Positions 1 to 7,018 are shown, counted from the stretch's first letter. The stretch: 7,718 bases of DNA from Sporomusaceae bacterium UBA1887 (GCA_002337925.1 DDHB01000102.1:30497-38214); one strand, 5' to 3'. Translations and numbers: made by a program. The notes: generated by a model from the letters alone, not told the origin.

Positions 1-2024
1 CGATGAAACGGGTGGGCAAACGGGGGGAAGGCAAATTTGTCCGCATTACCTGGGATGAAGCGATTACTATCATGGCTGAGCATACGCAGCGCATCATGAC
101 CCAATATGGCCCTGAAGCAATTTTTCTGCATTATGCATCAGGCATTGCCGGTAAGGTTGCCGAACGGGTCTGGATGGGCCGGCTGCTCGGACTCTACGGC
201 GGCTATCTTGGCTATTACGGAACGTACAGTACGGCCTGTACGCAAGCGGCAACGCCCTATACCTATGGTACGGTAGCCACCGGTAATAGCCGGGAGGATT
301 GGGTTAATTCAAAAATGATTATTTTGCTTGGCTTTAATCCGGCTGAAACGGTACATGGCACCAATACTGCCTTTTATCTGAAACAGGCGAAAGAAGCCGG
401 TGCCAAAATTGTCGTTATTGATCCGATTTATTCGAGTACTGCCATAGCGCTGGCTGATGAGTGGATTCCCATAAAACCGACAACCGATAATGCTTTGCTT
501 GATGCAATGGCTTACGTGATGATTACAGAGAAGCTCCATGATCAGACGTATCTTGATACATACTGCCTGGGCTTTGATGAAGAGCATATGCCGCCGGGCA
601 TACCGGCAGGCCAGTCCTATAAAAGCCATGTCTTAGGCCTGGGCGGTGATGGAACGGCAAAAACGCCGGAGTGGGCAGAAGCAATTACCGGTGTTCCCCG
701 GGATACCATTATCCGCCTGGCACGCGAATATGCCCAACTGCGTCCGGGTGCCCTCATTCAGGGATATGGGCCGCAGCGCCATGCCTATGGGGAACAGGTG
801 GTCAGAGGCGGAACGGTATTGGCCGCTATGACGGGCAATGTGGGAGTAAAAGGCGGCTGGGCCTCAGGTACTGGGTATAAGGCCAGGGATCAGGTTGTTG
901 GTTCGATTCCTTCGTCTAATCCCTGCAAAGCATCTATATCTTGTTTTATTTGGCCTGACGCGATACGGCGCGGCAAGGAAATGGGAGCTGCCGATGGCGT
1001 GCGAGGTGTGCCGAAATTATCCTCTAATATAAAAATGATTTATAACCTGGCAGGCAACTGTCTGATTAATCAGCATTCCGACTGCAACGGCACTGCTAAG
1101 CTGCTCGCAGATGAAAGCCAGGTGGAGTGCATCGTGGTAAGTGAGCACTTTATGACTGCCAGTGCGAAGTTTGCCGATATTTTACTGCCCTCCGATAACT
1201 TTATGGAACGGGATGATATTGTAAGCCCCTGGGGATGGGGGGATTATCTGCTGTACATGAATAAAGCCGTAGATACCGTTTTTGAGTGCCGCAACGGTTA
1301 TGACTGGATTAGTGAACTGGCAGATAAACTGGGGCTAAAGGAAAAGTTTACTGAAGGCAAAAGCAAAGAGGACTGGCTCCGCTACCTGGTGGATAAAACC
1401 AGGCAGGCTAATCCCGGCTTTCCCACGTGGGAAGAATTCCGAGAACAGGGTGTTTACCGCTGGAAATACGATCAACCGTCGATTGCTTTTCAAAAGCAAA
1501 TTGAAGAACCCGACAAATATAAGTTCCCCACTCCTTCAGGGAAAATTGAAATTTTTTCACCTCGTCTCTGGGCAATGAATAAGCCCGAACATATTCCAGC
1601 CGTACCTAAGTATATTCCTGCCTGGGAAGGACCGGAGGCACCGCTGGCCGAGAAGTATCCGCTTCAGTGTATTGGCCATCATTACAAACGGCGGGTACAT
1701 TCGACATTTGATAATGTGCCGTGGATGGAGGAAGTCAGTCCCCAGGAAGTATGGATTAACCCGAAAGATGCTGTAGAACGGGGGCTCAAGACGGGAGATA
1801 AAGGCAAAGTCTTTAATGACAGGGGTGTGATGGTGATACCAGTCAAAATTACCTCCCGCATTATGCCCGGCGTGGTATCGGTACCGCAAGGGGCCTGGTG
1901 GACGCCGGATGCTAATGGCATTGACCGGCGGGGCTGTACCAATACCATCACCAAATATCACCCGACGCCGCTGGCTTTCGGTAATCCTCAGCACACCAAT
2001 CTTGTGCAGATAGCCAAAAACTAA
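1..2024 (+). CDS. dmsA: DMSO reductase catalytic subunit DmsA, copy 1 (5'-partial)
   Basis: Molybdopterin oxidoreductase of the DMSO reductase family, expected to reduce dimethyl sulfoxide or a related S-/N-oxide with electrons from DmsB. The frame is open from the window edge. The visible ATG at position 3 is not the true start: it aligns with residue 115 of the complete paralogue just downstream, and the two bases before it fit the proline codon found there. About 114 residues are therefore missing, including any Tat signal and the N-terminal [4Fe-4S] cysteines. In visible-residue numbering, the molybdenum-ligand loop is GTYSTA (about 73-78, likely ligand Ser76), followed by YTYG and GNS. 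KPTTDNALLD, GPQRHAYGEQ, GNVG, INQHSDCNGTAK and ADILLP resemble E. coli DmsA. The C-terminal cofactor-binding domain starts near HHYKRRVHST (559-568) and ends with NPQHTNLVQI. The stop codon lies 17 bases before the next gene. The family call is firm; the substrate is not known. Confidence 0.93.
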   Translation, partial: MKRVGKRGEGKFVRITWDEAITIMAEHTQRIMTQYGPEAIFLHYASGIAGKVAERVWMGRLLGLYGGYLGYYGTYSTACTQAATPYTYGTVATGNSREDWVNSKMIILLGFNPAETVHGTNTAFYLKQAKEAGAKIVVIDPIYSSTAIALADEWIPIKPTTDNALLDAMAYVMITEKLHDQTYLDTYCLGFDEEHMPPGIPAGQSYKSHVLGLGGDGTAKTPEWAEAITGVPRDTIIRLAREYAQLRPGALIQGYGPQRHAYGEQVVRGGTVLAAMTGNVGVKGGWASGTGYKARDQVVGSIPSSNPCKASISCFIWPDAIRRGKEMGAADGVRGVPKLSSNIKMIYNLAGNCLINQHSDCNGTAKLLADESQVECIVVSEHFMTASAKFADILLPSDNFMERDDIVSPWGWGDYLLYMNKAVDTVFECRNGYDWISELADKLGLKEKFTEGKSKEDWLRYLVDKTRQANPGFPTWEEFREQGVYRWKYDQPSIAFQKQIEEPDKYKFPTPSGKIEIFSPRLWAMNKPEHIPAVPKYIPAWEGPEAPLAEKYPLQCIGHHYKRRVHSTFDNVPWMEEVSPQEVWINPKDAVERGLKTGDKGKVFNDRGVMVIPVKITSRIMPGVVSVPQGAWWTPDANGIDRRGCTNTITKYHPTPLAFGNPQHTNLVQIAKN

Positions 2025-2041
2025 AAAGAGTAGGAGGAAGT

Positions 2042-4426
2042 ATGGCGTATGATAGAATTTGGTCAGCCCCGTTGTCCAGGCGGCGCTTTCTCGTTATGAG
2101 CGCATTAGCCGGGGGTGCGATGGGACTTACCGCATTGCCTGTAACGACAACTGGTTCAGCGAAAGCAGAAACGCCACTCACAAGAGAGACTGTTCATCCG
2201 ACAAGCTGTACGCATAACTGCGGCGGCCGCTGCTTTTTAAAAGCCCATATCAAGGACGGGGTGATTACGAGGCTGAGCACGGATGATACTCCAGATAGTC
2301 CCGAATTTCCGCAAATCAGAGCCTGTCTGAAAGGATGGGCCCAGCGCAAGCGGCTTTACCACCCTGACCGATTGAAATATCCCATGAAACGGGTGGGCAA
2401 GCGCGGTGAAGGCAAATTTGTCCGTATCAGCTGGGAGGAAGCACTTGACACGATTGCGTCCCAAATGCAGCGCATTAAACAAGCCTATGGTAATGAAGCT
2501 ATTCATTTGCTCTATGGCACGGGTGTGTACGGACAAATCAGTCAATCCTGGCTCATTCCCTCATTTGGCGGGGCACTTGCCCGTTTTCTTCATATGTTTG
2601 GCGGGTATCTGGGATATCACAATACCTATAGCTCTGCCTGTTTCAGTTACAGCACACCCTACACATACGGCACTACCGAGGGCAACAGTCCTGATGACCT
2701 GGTGAATGCCAAACTCATCGTGCTTTTTGCGGAAAATCTCATGGAAACCAGAATGGGCGGAGCCAATACCGGTCATTACATCAAGCAGGCAAAAGAAAAA
2801 GGCGCAAAGGTCATTGTTATTGATCCGCGCTATAGTGATACGGCGCTGGCGCTTGCCGACGAATGGATACCTATTAAGCCGACAACTGATAACGCACTGC
2901 TGGATGCTCTGGCCTATGTTATGATAACGGAAAACCTGCAGGATCAGGCTTTTCTCGATACCTACTGTCTGGGCTTTGATGAAGCGCATATGCCCGAAGG
3001 TATTGAACCGGGCAACTCATATAAAAGCTATCTGCTTGGTCTCAGCAATGATCATACTGCAAAGACACCCTCCTGGGCAGAGGCGATTACTGGGATAAAC
3101 CGGGAGACGATCATCAGGCTGGCGCGGCAAATTGCGGGCATTAAACCTTGCTGTCTGCTGCAGGGACTTGGCTGGCAGCGTCACGCCTATGGTGAGCAGC
3201 CGGTCAGGGGCTTGCCTGTTTTGGCCGCTATGACCGGCAATGTGGGAATAAGCGGCGGTGGACCGGGACTTCGTCTCGGCGGTCACAGCATCCCGATGGG
3301 GTGGATGAGAGCCGGAACCAATCCGGTAAAAGCAACGATCTCCTGTTATGTATGGCCGGAAGCGATACTGCGCGGAAAAGAAATGGGAGCTGCTGACGGC
3401 GTACTCGGTACCGAAAGGCTGCCTGCCGATATTAAAATGATTTGGAATTATGCCTCTAATACGTTGATTAACCAGCATTCCGACTGCAATGGAACTGCTA
3501 AAATTCTGCAGGATGAGGAAAAATGCGAATTTATTCTTGTTCATGATGTCTTTATGACACCAAGTGCCCGGTTTGCCGATATCCTGCTGCCCGATACTAC
3601 TCAATTTGAACGGGAAGACATTATTACCTTTGCTTCAGGCATCGGTTATGCCATATACCATCAGAAGCTGGTTGAGCCGATGTTTGAATGCAGAAGCGTT
3701 TATCAAGTTACTAGTGAGTTAGCTCAGCGGCTTGGCTTTGGTACCGAGTTTACGGAAGGCAAGAGTGAGCAGGACTGGCTGCGGGAATGTGTTGATTTTG
3801 CGAGACAAAAGGATGCAAAATTCCCTGCTTTTGACCAATTTCGCGAACAGGGGATTTATAAAGCTGCGCCGGCTAAACCGCTTATTGCTTATGAAAAGCA
3901 GATTGCTAATCCGGCAGCTAATCCCTTTAAGACACCTTCCGGTAAAATCGAATTGTTTTCACCCCGCTTGTGGAAGCTGAATAAGGCTAAGGAGATTCCT
4001 GCCATACCTAAGTACATTCCTGCCTGGGAAGGACCTGAGGCTGCTCTGACAGCCAAATATCCGCTGCAATGCATTGGGCACCATTACAAACGGCGCGTAC
4101 ATTCCACCTTTGATAATAGTGCCTGGCTGGAAGAAGCGGCGCCGCAGCAAATGTGGATAAACACGGAAGATGCTCTAGCTCGGGGACTCAAAGAGGGGGA
4201 TCTTGCCAAAGTCTTCAATGACCGGGGTACGATTGTAATGCCTGTGAAAATAACGCCCCGCATCATGCCTGGCGTTGTTTCCATCCCCCAGGGAGCCTGG
4301 TGGACACCGGACAGTGAGGGAATCGACAGGCGGGGCAATGTTAACACCATTACCAAATATCATCCTACGCCGCTAGCTAAAGGCAACCCTCAGCATACCA
4401 ACCTGGTAGAGGTTGGTAGAGCGTAA
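2042..4426 (+). CDS. dmsA: DMSO reductase catalytic subunit DmsA, copy 2 (complete, Tat-exported)
   Basis: Complete 794-residue catalytic subunit, close to the usual DmsA length of about 800. The N-terminus has a twin-arginine signal (SRRRFL at 12-17), a hydrophobic stretch, and a likely cleavage site after AKA (40-42), so the enzyme should work outside the cytoplasmic membrane. One [4Fe-4S] cluster is bound by Cys56, Cys60, Cys64 and Cys95 (C-x3-C-x3-C-x30-C). The molybdenum-ligand loop is NTYSSA (194-199), likely ligand Ser197. GNVG (399-402), INQHSDCNGTAK (476-487) and the C-terminal dinucleotide-binding domain (from about 630 to NPQHTNLVEV) follow DmsA order. The start is set by AGGAGG at 2032-2037, just before the ATG. 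It is a diverged paralogue of the preceding gene, with seven more residues before the molybdenum loop. It sits immediately upstream of dmsB. The family is certain; whether DMSO is the physiological acceptor is inference. Confidence 0.96.
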   Translation: MAYDRIWSAPLSRRRFLVMSALAGGAMGLTALPVTTTGSAKAETPLTRETVHPTSCTHNCGGRCFLKAHIKDGVITRLSTDDTPDSPEFPQIRACLKGWAQRKRLYHPDRLKYPMKRVGKRGEGKFVRISWEEALDTIASQMQRIKQAYGNEAIHLLYGTGVYGQISQSWLIPSFGGALARFLHMFGGYLGYHNTYSSACFSYSTPYTYGTTEGNSPDDLVNAKLIVLFAENLMETRMGGANTGHYIKQAKEKGAKVIVIDPRYSDTALALADEWIPIKPTTDNALLDALAYVMITENLQDQAFLDTYCLGFDEAHMPEGIEPGNSYKSYLLGLSNDHTAKTPSWAEAITGINRETIIRLARQIAGIKPCCLLQGLGWQRHAYGEQPVRGLPVLAAMTGNVGISGGGPGLRLGGHSIPMGWMRAGTNPVKATISCYVWPEAILRGKEMGAADGVLGTERLPADIKMIWNYASNTLINQHSDCNGTAKILQDEEKCEFILVHDVFMTPSARFADILLPDTTQFEREDIITFASGIGYAIYHQKLVEPMFECRSVYQVTSELAQRLGFGTEFTEGKSEQDWLRECVDFARQKDAKFPAFDQFREQGIYKAAPAKPLIAYEKQIANPAANPFKTPSGKIELFSPRLWKLNKAKEIPAIPKYIPAWEGPEAALTAKYPLQCIGHHYKRRVHSTFDNSAWLEEAAPQQMWINTEDALARGLKEGDLAKVFNDRGTIVMPVKITPRIMPGVVSIPQGAWWTPDSEGIDRRGNVNTITKYHPTPLAKGNPQHTNLVEVGRA

Positions 4427-4446
4427 TATGGAAGGGAGAAGAGAGT

Positions 4447-5028
4447 ATGTCGGGACAACGTGGATTTTATCTTCGGCAAGACCGCTGTATTGGCTGTTTT
4501 ACCTGCCAAATAGCCTGTAAAGATACAAATGATTTAGATGTAGGGCAATGTTTCCGCAAGGTTCATGAGTTTGCCGGCGGTGGCTACAGCAAGACCGATA
4601 AAGGTTTTACCAATAATGTTTATGCCTATTGGCTGTCTATGAGCTGCAATCATTGCCAGGAGCCGCTGTGCGTCAAAAATTGTCCTACTGGAGCCATGCA
4701 GAAGCGTCCGGAGGACGGGATCGTATTTATTGACCAGACAAAATGCGTCGGCTGCCGGTATTGTATCATGAGCTGTCCTTATGGAGCACCTCAATATAAC
4801 CCTAAAACCGGTAAAACCGGTAAATGTGATATGTGCAAATACTTGATCGATAAAGGGGAACAGCCGGTATGTGTAAGTGCCTGCCCCATGCGGGTGCTGG
4901 AAGCGGGTAATGTCGAAGAATTGCAGAAGAAATACCAGGGTGTGCAGCAGATTAAAGGCATGCCTGAGCCAAAAACGAAGCCGTCTTTTGTGATAACGCC
5001 CCATCGTGATGCTGTGATGGAACGATAG
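4447..5028 (+). CDS. dmsB: DMSO reductase iron-sulfur subunit DmsB
   Basis: Ferredoxin-type electron-transfer subunit of 193 residues that passes electrons from the membrane anchor to the molybdenum subunit. Sixteen cysteines form four complete [4Fe-4S] ligand groups: 14/17/20/24, 67/70/75/79, 100/103/106/110 and 127/130/142/146. A further cysteine, Cys35, lies outside them. There is no signal peptide, as expected, because DmsB is exported together with the Tat-tagged DmsA in this family. Length is slightly below E. coli DmsB (about 205). The start has a good ribosome binding site (AAGGGAG at 4432-4438, 8-base spacing). The gene begins 20 bases after dmsA copy 2 and ends 16 bases before dmsC, so the three are probably co-translated from one message. 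It is the only B subunit in the window and must serve both catalytic copies unless another lies elsewhere. Confidence 0.96.
   Translation: MSGQRGFYLRQDRCIGCFTCQIACKDTNDLDVGQCFRKVHEFAGGGYSKTDKGFTNNVYAYWLSMSCNHCQEPLCVKNCPTGAMQKRPEDGIVFIDQTKCVGCRYCIMSCPYGAPQYNPKTGKTGKCDMCKYLIDKGEQPVCVSACPMRVLEAGNVEELQKKYQGVQQIKGMPEPKTKPSFVITPHRDAVMER
4804..4824 (+). repeat. Tandem 9-bp repeat inside dmsB
   Basis: AAAACCGGT occurs twice in direct succession (4804-4812 and 4813-4821) and is followed by AAA. It is in frame and encodes the KTGKTGK linker (residues 120-126) just before the last cysteine group of DmsB. The reading frame is intact. It may be a small slippage duplication. Confidence 0.6.
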
Positions 5029-5044
5029 AAAGGAGAGGAACAGA

Positions 5045-5887
5045 ATGGGTGAAGAATGGTCCTTGGTTCTATTTACATTATTGGCTCAAACCAGTGTGGG
5101 GATCGTTGCCATAAGCCAGTTCACGCCGGAATTAGAGAATAGAACCAACTTGATAGTGCTTCGCTGGGCAGTGGGGACTATGGCTGTTAGTTTGTTGATT
5201 TCTTTGACACATCTGGGTGATCCTTTAGGCGCGTACCGGGCACTGTATCACGTAGGAGCGTCATGGCTGAGCCGGGAAATCTGGTGCGCCAGCGGCTTTT
5301 TTGGCTTGACGCTGCTGCTGTACTGGAGAGTGCAAAAAGGCGCAAAGCTCAAATCGCCGCTGGGCTTTGCAGCAACTGCAGTCGGGGTTCTGATGCTCAT
5401 CAGCATGTCTTTTATCTATGTGCAGACTGCGATTGATGCCTGGAGTACGGCCTATACGCATGTGACGTTTTTCGGAACGGCTGCAGCTTTAGGGGCACTG
5501 ACGTATTCAGCAGTGATCATGCGCGTTCAGGCTGATACTCCACCAGTCTTATATAGCCGTCCTTTTACTGTTGGGGCTGTTGGTGCAGGTGTGCAGCTGC
5601 TTAGTCTGGCGCCGTATCTGGCTGCTCTTGCTGCCGGCTCTGCTCCTATGCAGGCTACGGCTGCGCTGCTTTATCAGCATAGCTGGCTGCTTGCTGTCAG
5701 TCAGCTGTTATTGGTTGCCGGAGCAGGAGGGTTTACTTTTGCAGCATGGGAAAAAGTTGCGATGAAAGGCGCCAGTGCTGCCGGGAAATGGCTATATTCA
5801 GGCCTTACTGCCGTTATTATTGGAGAGTTAATCAGCCGGTATCTCTTTTATGCTACCGGCGTGCATGCGATGATGGGGCGCCTATAG
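5045..5887 (+). CDS. dmsC: DMSO reductase membrane anchor DmsC
   Basis: Integral membrane subunit of 280 residues (E. coli DmsC is 287) that anchors DmsAB and oxidises menaquinol. About eight hydrophobic segments can be read, near residues 7-25, 38-55, 80-95, 105-128, 139-160, 176-198, 212-234 and 250-270. The segment HLGDPLGAYRAL...VGAS..S.EI contains His56 and Glu78. These align with E. coli His65 and Glu87, which are known to matter at the quinol site. The C-terminal GELISRYLFY also matches the DmsC family. The start has a strong site (AGGAGAGGA at 5031-5039). It lies 16 bases downstream of dmsB. The hydrophobic protein, its length and its position together make the assignment firm. The oriented topology was not computed. 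Confidence 0.94.
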   Translation: MGEEWSLVLFTLLAQTSVGIVAISQFTPELENRTNLIVLRWAVGTMAVSLLISLTHLGDPLGAYRALYHVGASWLSREIWCASGFFGLTLLLYWRVQKGAKLKSPLGFAATAVGVLMLISMSFIYVQTAIDAWSTAYTHVTFFGTAAALGALTYSAVIMRVQADTPPVLYSRPFTVGAVGAGVQLLSLAPYLAALAAGSAPMQATAALLYQHSWLLAVSQLLLVAGAGGFTFAAWEKVAMKGASAAGKWLYSGLTAVIIGELISRYLFYATGVHAMMGRL

Positions 5888-5892
5888 AAAGT

Positions 5893-5899
5893 GAGGGGT
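5893..5899 (+). promoter_or_regulatory. Ribosome binding site deciding the chaperone start
   Basis: GAGGGGT lies 9 bases before GTG 5909, the standard spacing. It overlaps the alternative GTG at 5891, which itself is preceded only by TATAGAAA. This favours the shorter 209-residue protein. Confidence 0.6.
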
Positions 5900-5908
5900 A
5901 CAACAACG

Positions 5909-6538
5909 GTGGAATGGCAATGGAGATCTTATGTATATGTATCACTGGCCTGTCTGTTCAGAAAAGAGCCTGATGAGGAAATTTTGGCAGCTCTTAGTGA
6001 AGAACAGCAGTTATCATGCCTATTTGAGGATTTAAAAAGTCTTTTGCCGGTGGCTGTAGAGCTGGAAGCTGATATCGCTGCTCATACTCACGAGAGCGAT
6101 GCTTATCAGGCACAGCTAAGGGAGGATTTCAACCGGCTGTTTATAGGGCCGGGGCCTTTGCTGGCCCCACCCTGGGAGTCCGTTCACCGATCCAGGGAGA
6201 GGCTGCTGTTTGGCGAACATACTCTGGCGGTACGGGACTTCTATCATTCTTTTGGCTTAAAGGCTGCCAAACAGGAACAGGAGCCGGAAGATCATATTGC
6301 TTTGGAGCTGGAGTTTGCCGGCTGGCTGTGCCAGCAAGCTGCCAATGCAGAAAGTCCTGAACAAGCGGGAGTATTTATTGACGGACATCGTGAGTTTCTT
6401 GTGCGCCATATGTTCGAGTGGGTGCCTGCCTTTTGCGGGGCTGTCAGCCGCAGCAGCGAGACAGCGTTTTATCGCAAGCTGGCAATATTGACAATGCTTT
6501 GGCTGGATTATGAAAAAGAGGCGGTACATATCGAATAG
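5909..6538 (+). CDS. dmsD: TorD/DmsD-family molybdoenzyme chaperone
   Basis: Cytoplasmic maturation chaperone of 209 residues. Members of this family bind the Tat signal of DmsA/TorA-type enzymes and hold them back until the molybdenum cofactor is inserted. Visible signatures are FNRLFIGPGPLLAPPWESV (about 74-92) and EPEDHIALEL (125-134), both typical of the family; the rest is predicted helical. The start is a GTG at 5909. GAGGGGT (5893-5899) stands 9 bases before it, and the 21-base gap from dmsC matches the 16-20 base gaps elsewhere in the operon. An upstream in-frame GTG at 5891 would add six residues but has no good ribosome binding site. The position after dmsABC implies that DmsA is its client, perhaps both copies. 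The symbol is given from operon context; torD would be an equally valid family name. Confidence 0.9.
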   Translation: MEWQWRSYVYVSLACLFRKEPDEEILAALSEEQQLSCLFEDLKSLLPVAVELEADIAAHTHESDAYQAQLREDFNRLFIGPGPLLAPPWESVHRSRERLLFGEHTLAVRDFYHSFGLKAAKQEQEPEDHIALELEFAGWLCQQAANAESPEQAGVFIDGHREFLVRHMFEWVPAFCGAVSRSSETAFYRKLAILTMLWLDYEKEAVHIE

Positions 6539-6648
6539 AATGTGCAGTAAACGCCTGCAGAATAAAGAAACAGAGCGTTTAGTGATGCTAATTACTGGTA
6601 ATACTACAATAAAATTAGCCTAATTAAGTAAAAATCTACCCAGTACAA
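6539..6648 (+). other. Intergenic region between the dms operon and the secG promoter
   Basis: No gene is seen here. It holds a weak inverted repeat, TAAACGC (6548-6554) with GCGTTTA (6575-6581), separated by a 20-base loop and lacking a T-tract, so it is a poor terminator. Two AT-rich dyads follow: ATTAC-TG-GTAAT (6591-6602) and AATTA-GCC-TAATT (6613-6625). CTAATTA occurs at 6588 and 6620, 32 bases apart. TACAAT hexamers occur at 6605 and 6644, but without convincing -35 partners. A regulatory role is possible but unproven. Confidence 0.4.
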
Positions 6649-6678
6649 TTGTCAAGGTGTTTTTCGGTGTGCTACAAT
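6649..6678 (+). promoter_or_regulatory. Sigma-A promoter of secG, extended -10
   Basis: TTGTCA (6649-6654) and TACAAT (6673-6678) are separated by 18 bases, and TGC directly precedes the -10 element (extended -10 form). Transcription should start near 6685, giving a leader of about 30 bases before the secG ATG. It fits the vegetative consensus well and is the only convincing promoter in the window. Confidence 0.72.
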
Positions 6679-6714
6679 AGTAGGGTACAAGCGGGTAGGG
6701 GGGTAAGGAACGAA

Positions 6715-6948
6715 ATGAAATCTGTGCTTATGATTCTTGAAGCGGTTGTGGCAATTGCTTTGATTGCATCCGTAGTACTGCAGTCAGGTAAAAGTGCCGG
6801 TATGTCAGGCTCGATTGCCGGAGGAGCAGAGACTCTGTTTGGTGGCAAGAAAAAAGGCCTTGACGAGATGTTGGCTCGTGTTACCATGATTCTGGGTATT
6901 GTATTTGGTATACTAACCTTGATTCTTGGTCGTGTTCTCACCCATTAA
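6715..6948 (+). CDS. secG: Preprotein translocase subunit SecG
   Basis: Small membrane protein of 77 residues, the usual SecG length in Bacillota. It is the accessory subunit of the SecYEG channel in the cytoplasmic membrane. Two hydrophobic helices (about 4-22 and 53-73) flank a conserved cytoplasmic loop, VLQSGKSAGMSGSIAGG then AETLFGGKKK (21-47), which is diagnostic of SecG. The ATG at 6715 is preceded by AAGGA (6705-6709) at 5 bases. In-frame extensions further upstream would run through the promoter and are rejected. It has its own promoter and is followed by a terminator overlapping its stop, so it appears to be transcribed separately from the dms operon. Confidence 0.95.
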   Translation: MKSVLMILEAVVAIALIASVVLQSGKSAGMSGSIAGGAETLFGGKKKGLDEMLARVTMILGIVFGILTLILGRVLTH

Positions 6949-6976
6949 CCTCAATGAAAACATTGAGGTTCTTTTT
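6947..6976 (+). terminator. Rho-independent terminator overlapping the secG stop codon
   Basis: AACCTCAATG (6947-6956) and CATTGAGGTT (6961-6970) form a perfect 10-bp stem with an AAAA loop, followed by CTTTTT (6971-6976). The left arm begins inside the TAA stop of secG (6946-6948). The opposite strand has no T-tract after the stem, so termination is expected only in the plus direction. Confidence 0.88.
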
Positions 6977-7001
6977 CGTTCTGAATTGCTCTAACAGGTA
7001 A

Positions 7002-7008
7002 AGGGAGG
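7002..7008 (+). promoter_or_regulatory. Ribosome binding site of hppA
   Basis: AGGGAGG stands 10 bases before ATG 7019. It fixes the start of the pyrophosphatase reading frame, which is open to the right window edge. Confidence 0.75.
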
Positions 7009-7018
7009 AAGAGAAATA

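Larger units (their letters stand above)
1..4426 (+). repeat. Tandem gene duplication: two dmsA paralogues head to tail
   Basis: The segment 3-2024 aligns along its whole length with 2384-4426. The offset is 2381 bases at the left end and 2402 at the right; the 21-base difference matches a net seven-residue indel near visible residue 55 of copy 1. A hand count over the last 165 or so residues gives about three-quarters identity. The central part is lower. Short stretches of near-identical DNA remain, for example at 3-44 versus 2384-2425 and 1678-1715 versus 4080-4117. This is an old tandem duplication, not an assembly repeat. Confidence 0.9.

Noticed and set aside
3..5. ATG at position 3 as the true start of dmsA copy 1
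   Set aside because: It corresponds to an internal methionine (residue 115) of the complete paralogue, and the two preceding bases fit the same proline codon, so the gene continues upstream of the window.
1557..1994. Antisense frames opposite the 3' ends of both dmsA copies (also 4084-4356) that resemble each other
   Set aside because: Their similarity follows directly from the dmsA duplication; the sense strand encodes the conserved DmsA C-terminus.
3017..3604. Long reverse-strand open frame (195 codons) opposite dmsA copy 2
   Set aside because: It lies wholly antisense to a clear DmsA coding region, has no ribosome binding site or recognisable domain, and similar antisense frames recur opposite both dmsA copies as a by-product of their codon use.
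5746..5973. Small open frame spanning the dmsC-chaperone junction
   Set aside because: It overlaps the end of dmsC and the start of the chaperone gene in another frame and shows no domain; both flanking genes have strong family support.
6649..6714. In-frame extension of secG upstream to a TTG at 6649
   Set aside because: It would overlap the -35 and -10 elements, lacks a ribosome binding site, and would add residues not found in SecG proteins.
6963..6995. Possible hppA promoter (TTGAGG with TCTAAC)
   Set aside because: The spacing is 21 bases, the -10 match is poor, and TTGAGG is part of the terminator stem.
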